Source: Cyanobium sp. T1B-Tous
GTDB lineage: Bacteria > Cyanobacteriota > Cyanobacteriia > PCC-6307 > Cyanobiaceae
Direction: 5' to 3'
Length of the DNA stretch: 35,340 nt
NCBI RefSeq assembly: GCF_024345475.1
Contig: NZ_JAGQBE010000023.1
Location: 1 to 35,340, forward strand
Part shown: positions 32,833 through 35,340 of the stretch, piece after piece
How the letters are laid out: every line of letters starts with the position of its first letter
Numbering within the stretch: the first letter of the stretch is position 1
Program-made: the position numbers and the translations under genes
The notes under the pieces: model-generated
The model's database searches: none
What the model was told of the DNA's origin: nothing
The model's input: only the letters and a program-made list of their open reading frames with translations

Positions 32833-33936
32833 TCAACCGTGGGGCTGGAGGTTGTCGCCACCACCGATCACCCGAGCCCGGACGATGCCGTCCTCAGCCG
32901 TGAGTTCTTCCAGCACGTCAAAACCATCCACTACATAGCCGAAGGCGGCGTAACGGCCATCGATCAAGTTGAGGCCGGCGGGGGTGAGCTCTGGTTCGAA
33001 CAGAAAGAGAAAGAACTGGGAGGAGCCGTCGTCGAGCACCTCGTCAGAGTGGGCCCAGCCCAGGGTGCCCTTGGTGGAGAAGGGCAGCTCCGGGGCGGCT
33101 TTGAACAGGCCCAGGTCTTCAAACGTCTGGTTGTAGAAGGGGGCCGGTTGACCGGGCACCTTGATCTCCAGGGGTACGTGGCGCTCCGCCTTGCTCTTGG
33201 GGTCGATGAATCCCTCCTGGGGCCCTTCCGGGTCGCCGGTCTGCAGAACGTAAAAGTCCTCGGCACGGATGAAGGGGAGGCCGTCGTAGAAGCCCCGTTG
33301 CACCAGATCCACGAAGGCGCCGGCCGTCAGGGGCGCGTTGTAACCGTCCACAACGGCGGTGAGATCTCCTTTGGTGGTGGTGAGCTGCACGGTGGCGCGG
33401 CCCAGGAGGCGGGGCAGATCTGCAAACTCAGCGGGGATCTCGTAGGGGAATGGACCCACGAGCAGATCCTCGGCCTGGCCGATGCTGCTGAGGGCATCGC
33501 GCCGGGCAGACAGGAAGGGGTCGCGCTCCTGCCGTTCGGCGGCCGCGGCAAGCACTTGCAGCTGGTCTTCCAGTTGGTCCAGCAAAGCCCCAGCTTCGGG
33601 CCTGGTGTCTGCCGTAAAGCCGTCCAGGATGGCGGCCTTGCGGGTGCCGAGCAGGGAGCCGCAGCGCCGCACCGTGCTGTTCAGGGCCGGCCAGCGCTTG
33701 GCCCGCAGGTCATCGCTGGTGGCTTCTAGGCGATGCTGCAGATCCTGCAGGTCGGGGGCCTGAATCGGCAGGGCATTGCGCAGCAGGGCGGCCGGGTCGG
33801 TCACGGCGTTGCCCTGGGGCAGGGCGGCCCAGGCGGCAGGCCCAGCCATCACCATCAGCGCCAGCAGGGCGGCCAGGCCTGCCCAGCGACGGGCCCATCC
33901 GGACCACTGCGTCCATCCGGAATGGCCCCGTGCCAT
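32833..33936 (-). CDS. Cyclophilin-type peptidylprolyl isomerase, TLP40/CYP38-like
   Basis: About 367 residues from ATG at 33936, which has AGGA 5 bases upstream; a GTG at 33969 is a weaker alternative. An N-terminal hydrophobic signal segment ([17 protein letters not shown], residues about 20-37) suggests export to the thylakoid lumen or periplasm. A helical region (about residues 40-170) precedes the cyclophilin domain, which has [20 protein letters not shown] (two adjoining motifs), [15 protein letters not shown] in place of FHRVI..MIQGGD, and [20 protein letters not shown] near the end. This two-part layout is that of plant TLP40/CYP38, which helps assemble photosystem II. Convergent with gap2, divergent from efp. 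Confidence 0.92.
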   Translation of the reverse strand: MARGHSGWTQWSGWARRWAGLAALLALMVMAGPAAWAALPQGNAVTDPAALLRNALPIQAPDLQDLQHRLEATSDDLRAKRWPALNSTVRRCGSLLGTRKAAILDGFTADTRPEAGALLDQLEDQLQVLAAAAERQERDPFLSARRDALSSIGQAEDLLVGPFPYEIPAEFADLPRLLGRATVQLTTTKGDLTAVVDGYNAPLTAGAFVDLVQRGFYDGLPFIRAEDFYVLQTGDPEGPQEGFIDPKSKAERHVPLEIKVPGQPAPFYNQTFEDLGLFKAAPELPFSTKGTLGWAHSDEVLDDGSSQFFLFLFEPELTPAGLNLIDGRYAAFGYVVDGFDVLEELTAEDGIVRARVIGGGDNLQPHG

Positions 33937-33969
33937 GGCAATCCTGTGTCGTTGAGCGGACTTTGGCAC

Positions 33970-34050
33970 AGCTTCCGGGCCCCTGGGATGGCGCTGGGCA
34001 GGCCGGCTCCGGTAGCCAGCCGTACAATCCCCCAGATCCGAACCGCCGGA
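33970..34050. promoter_or_regulatory. Short divergent region between cyclophilin and efp
   Basis: This gap lies between the cyclophilin start (33936, or 33969 if the GTG is used) and efp. TACAAT at 34023-34028 on the plus strand could be a -10 for efp, leaving a leader of about 17 bases. No -35 match is seen at the right distance. Confidence 0.25.
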
Positions 34051-34611
34051 ATGATCTCCAGCAACGACTTTCGCACCGGTACTTCAATCGAGCTGGATGG
34101 CCAGGTCTGGAGGGTCGTGGAGTTCTTGCATGTGAAGCCCGGCAAGGGTTCTGCGTTCGTGCGCACCAAGCTCAAGGCGGTGCAGAGCGGCAACGTGGTG
34201 GAGAAGACCTTCCGTGCCGGCGAGATGTTGCCCCAGGCCGTGCTCGAGAAAAGCACCCTGCAGCACACCTATATGGAGGGCGACGACTACGTGTTCATGG
34301 ACATGGGCTCCTACGAGGAGACCCGGCTCACCGCCAAGCAGATCGGGGAGAGCCGCAAGTACCTCAAGGAGGGCATGGAGGTGAATGTGGTGGCCTGGAA
34401 TGGCAAGCCCCTGGAAGTGGAGCTGCCCAACTCGGTGGTGCTCGAAATCACCCAGACCGATCCCGGCGTCAAGGGCGATACGGCCACCGGCGGGACCAAG
34501 CCCGCCATCGTCGAAACCGGAGCCCAGGTGATGGTGCCCCTGTTCCTTTCGATCGGCGAGAAGATCAAGATCGACACGCGCACCGACAGCTACCTCGGCC
34601 GGGAGAACTGA
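34051..34611 (+). CDS. efp: Translation elongation factor P
   Basis: EF-P relieves ribosome stalling at proline runs. The 186-residue product has the usual length and three beta-barrel domains. It starts [17 protein letters not shown] and carries the loop [10 protein letters not shown], whose lysine (Lys32) is the modifiable position in EF-P, with the [16 protein letters not shown] stretch after it. The GREN C-terminus and SLGEKIK-like segment ([18 protein letters not shown]) are typical. The frame is open far upstream to 33733 but that part overlaps the cyclophilin gene and is not EF-P. No EpmA-type modification enzyme is in view. It is followed after 5 bases by accB. Confidence 0.95.
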   Translation: MISSNDFRTGTSIELDGQVWRVVEFLHVKPGKGSAFVRTKLKAVQSGNVVEKTFRAGEMLPQAVLEKSTLQHTYMEGDDYVFMDMGSYEETRLTAKQIGESRKYLKEGMEVNVVAWNGKPLEVELPNSVVLEITQTDPGVKGDTATGGTKPAIVETGAQVMVPLFLSIGEKIKIDTRTDSYLGREN

Positions 34612-34616
34612 TCGCC

Positions 34617-35102
34617 ATGCAGCTCAATCACGACCAGCTCCACAAGCTCCTCGATCTCCTCGGGGACAGCGACATCCAGGAGTTGAAGCTGGAGGGAGAT
34701 GACTTCCGTCTGGAGGTGCGTCGCAACCTGCCAGGGGCCGCTCCCACGGCGGTGATCCAGGCCTCTCCAGCCCCGGCCCAGGTGCTGCCGCTGGCGGCTC
34801 CGGCTCCCCTGCCGGTGACTCCCTCGGCGCCTCCTCCGCCTGCTGCGGCCAGTCGCAGCGATCTGCTGGAGGTCACGGCCCCCATGGTGGCCACCTTCTA
34901 CCGGGCTTCAGCCCCCGGTGAGGCCCCCTTCGTGGACGTGGGCTCCCGGATCAAGGTCGGCCAAACCGTCTGCATCCTTGAGGCGATGAAGCTGATGAAC
35001 GAGCTGGAGTCCGAGGTGGGCGGTGAAGTGGTCGAAATCCTGGTGGAGAACGGCACGCCCGTGGAGTTTGGCCAGGTGTTGATGCGGGTCCGGCCTGCCT
35101 GA
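34617..35102 (+). CDS. accB: Biotin carboxyl carrier protein of acetyl-CoA carboxylase
   Basis: Carries biotin between the biotin carboxylase and carboxyltransferase in the first step of fatty-acid synthesis. About 161 residues from ATG at 34617 (MQLNHDQLHKLLDLL). The N-terminal helical region is followed by a Pro/Ala-rich linker (residues about 45-80) and the biotinyl domain. The biotin-accepting motif EAMKLMNE places the lysine at about residue 125. The domain begins with APMVATFYRA and closes at LMRVRPA, the usual short end. Adjacent to efp, a pairing widespread in bacteria. Confidence 0.95.
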   Translation: MQLNHDQLHKLLDLLGDSDIQELKLEGDDFRLEVRRNLPGAAPTAVIQASPAPAQVLPLAAPAPLPVTPSAPPPPAAASRSDLLEVTAPMVATFYRASAPGEAPFVDVGSRIKVGQTVCILEAMKLMNELESEVGGEVVEILVENGTPVEFGQVLMRVRPA

Positions 35103-35103
35103 C

Positions 35104-35127
35104 GGGTCCCCGGGAAGGGTCCCCGGG
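35104..35127. repeat. Tandem 11-base repeat between accB and pdxA
   Basis: GGGTCCCCGGG occurs twice, at 35104-35114 and 35117-35127, separated by AA, in the 29-base gap between the convergent accB and pdxA stops. Because CCCGGG is self-complementary, the two copies can also pair as a 6-bp GC hairpin. There is no T run, so it is only a weak terminator candidate. Confidence 0.55.
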
Positions 35128-35131
35128 ATGC

Positions 35132-35340
35132 TCAGCCCAGATCCCGTGCCGTCACCAGGGCCGCCGCCATGCTCGCGGCCCTGGCCTCACCTCGGCCGGC
35201 GATGGCAAAGCCCGTGCCGTGGTCCGGAGAGGTGCGCAGGAACGGCAGGCCGAGGGTGGTGTTCACGGCGGCATCGAAGGCCAGCAGTTTCACCGGAATC
35301 AGGCCCTGGTCGTGATAGAGCGCCAGGTAGCCATCGGGAC
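35132..35340 (-). CDS. pdxA: 4-hydroxythreonine-4-phosphate dehydrogenase (3' part; 5' end outside window)
   Basis: PdxA oxidises 4-phosphohydroxythreonine in the DXP-dependent pathway to pyridoxal phosphate. The visible 68 or so C-terminal residues read [18 protein letters not shown], then [20 protein letters not shown] followed by [12 protein letters not shown]. These match the conserved C-terminal block of PdxA, including the metal-site and active-site His/Asp residues. The stop is TGA at 35134-35132, 29 bases from the accB stop. The start is beyond the window. Confidence 0.93.
   Translation of the reverse strand, partial: PDGYLALYHDQGLIPVKLLAFDAAVNTTLGLPFLRTSPDHGTGFAIAGRGEARAASMAAALVTARDLG

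Overview
The window is a gene-dense, high-GC stretch (about two thirds G+C by eye) of a picocyanobacterial chromosome. The best fit is an alpha-cyanobacterium of the Cyanobium / freshwater-to-brackish Synechococcus type. The basis is the order dnaN, PRC-barrel protein, purL, purF, gyrase-type A subunit, which as I recall opens the numbered genomes of Synechococcus and Prochlorococcus. Cyanobacterial families support this: Gap2-type GAPDH, a TLP40-like lumenal cyclophilin, an RRM plus glycine-rich RNA-binding protein and DUF502. I find no tRNA, rRNA, insertion sequence, prophage or CRISPR array. Nearly all the sequence is housekeeping genes with gaps below 200 bases. The one larger gap is 400 bases between thrC and dnaN, and it looks like the replication origin.

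Layout. 1-879: 3' part of thrC. 880-1279: putative oriC with TTTTCC-type DnaA-box-like motifs and a T-rich tract. 1280-7213 (+): dnaN, PRC-barrel protein, purL, purF. 7219-11715 (-): gyrase/topoisomerase IV A subunit, TPR lipid-side or lumenal protein, queG. 11763-18945 (+): small membrane protein, DUF502 protein, nusB, ftsY, PP2C/SpoIIE phosphatase, argH, RRM protein. 18961-20007 (-): dusA. 20031-21329 (+): HI0933-family flavoprotein. 21337-25539 (-): pilB-pilT-pilC. 25619-28806 (+): tightly overlapping grpE-dnaJ-tusA-like-rsgA. 28781-31535 (-): murC-murB and the ebfC/ybaB gene. 31726-32748 (+): gap2 with a strong terminator. 32833-33936 (-): cyclophilin. 34051-35102 (+): efp-accB. 35132-35340 (-): 3' part of pdxA.

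How the genes work together. dnaN and the topoisomerase A subunit serve replication. purL-purF supply two early purine steps. nusB, ftsY, efp, rsgA, dusA and queG serve transcription, translation, tRNA modification and protein targeting. grpE-dnaJ serve the Hsp70 cycle. murC-murB make the peptidoglycan precursor. accB starts fatty-acid synthesis. gap2 is the Calvin-cycle GAPDH. pilB-pilT-pilC are the motor and platform of a type IV pilus or competence machine.

I do not see a clear novel multi-gene system. The points most worth following are the origin region, a palindromic element upstream of purL with a near copy inside ftsY, the uncharacterised PRC-barrel gene locked to dnaN, the low-GC pilC, and the extra zinc ribbon on PilB.
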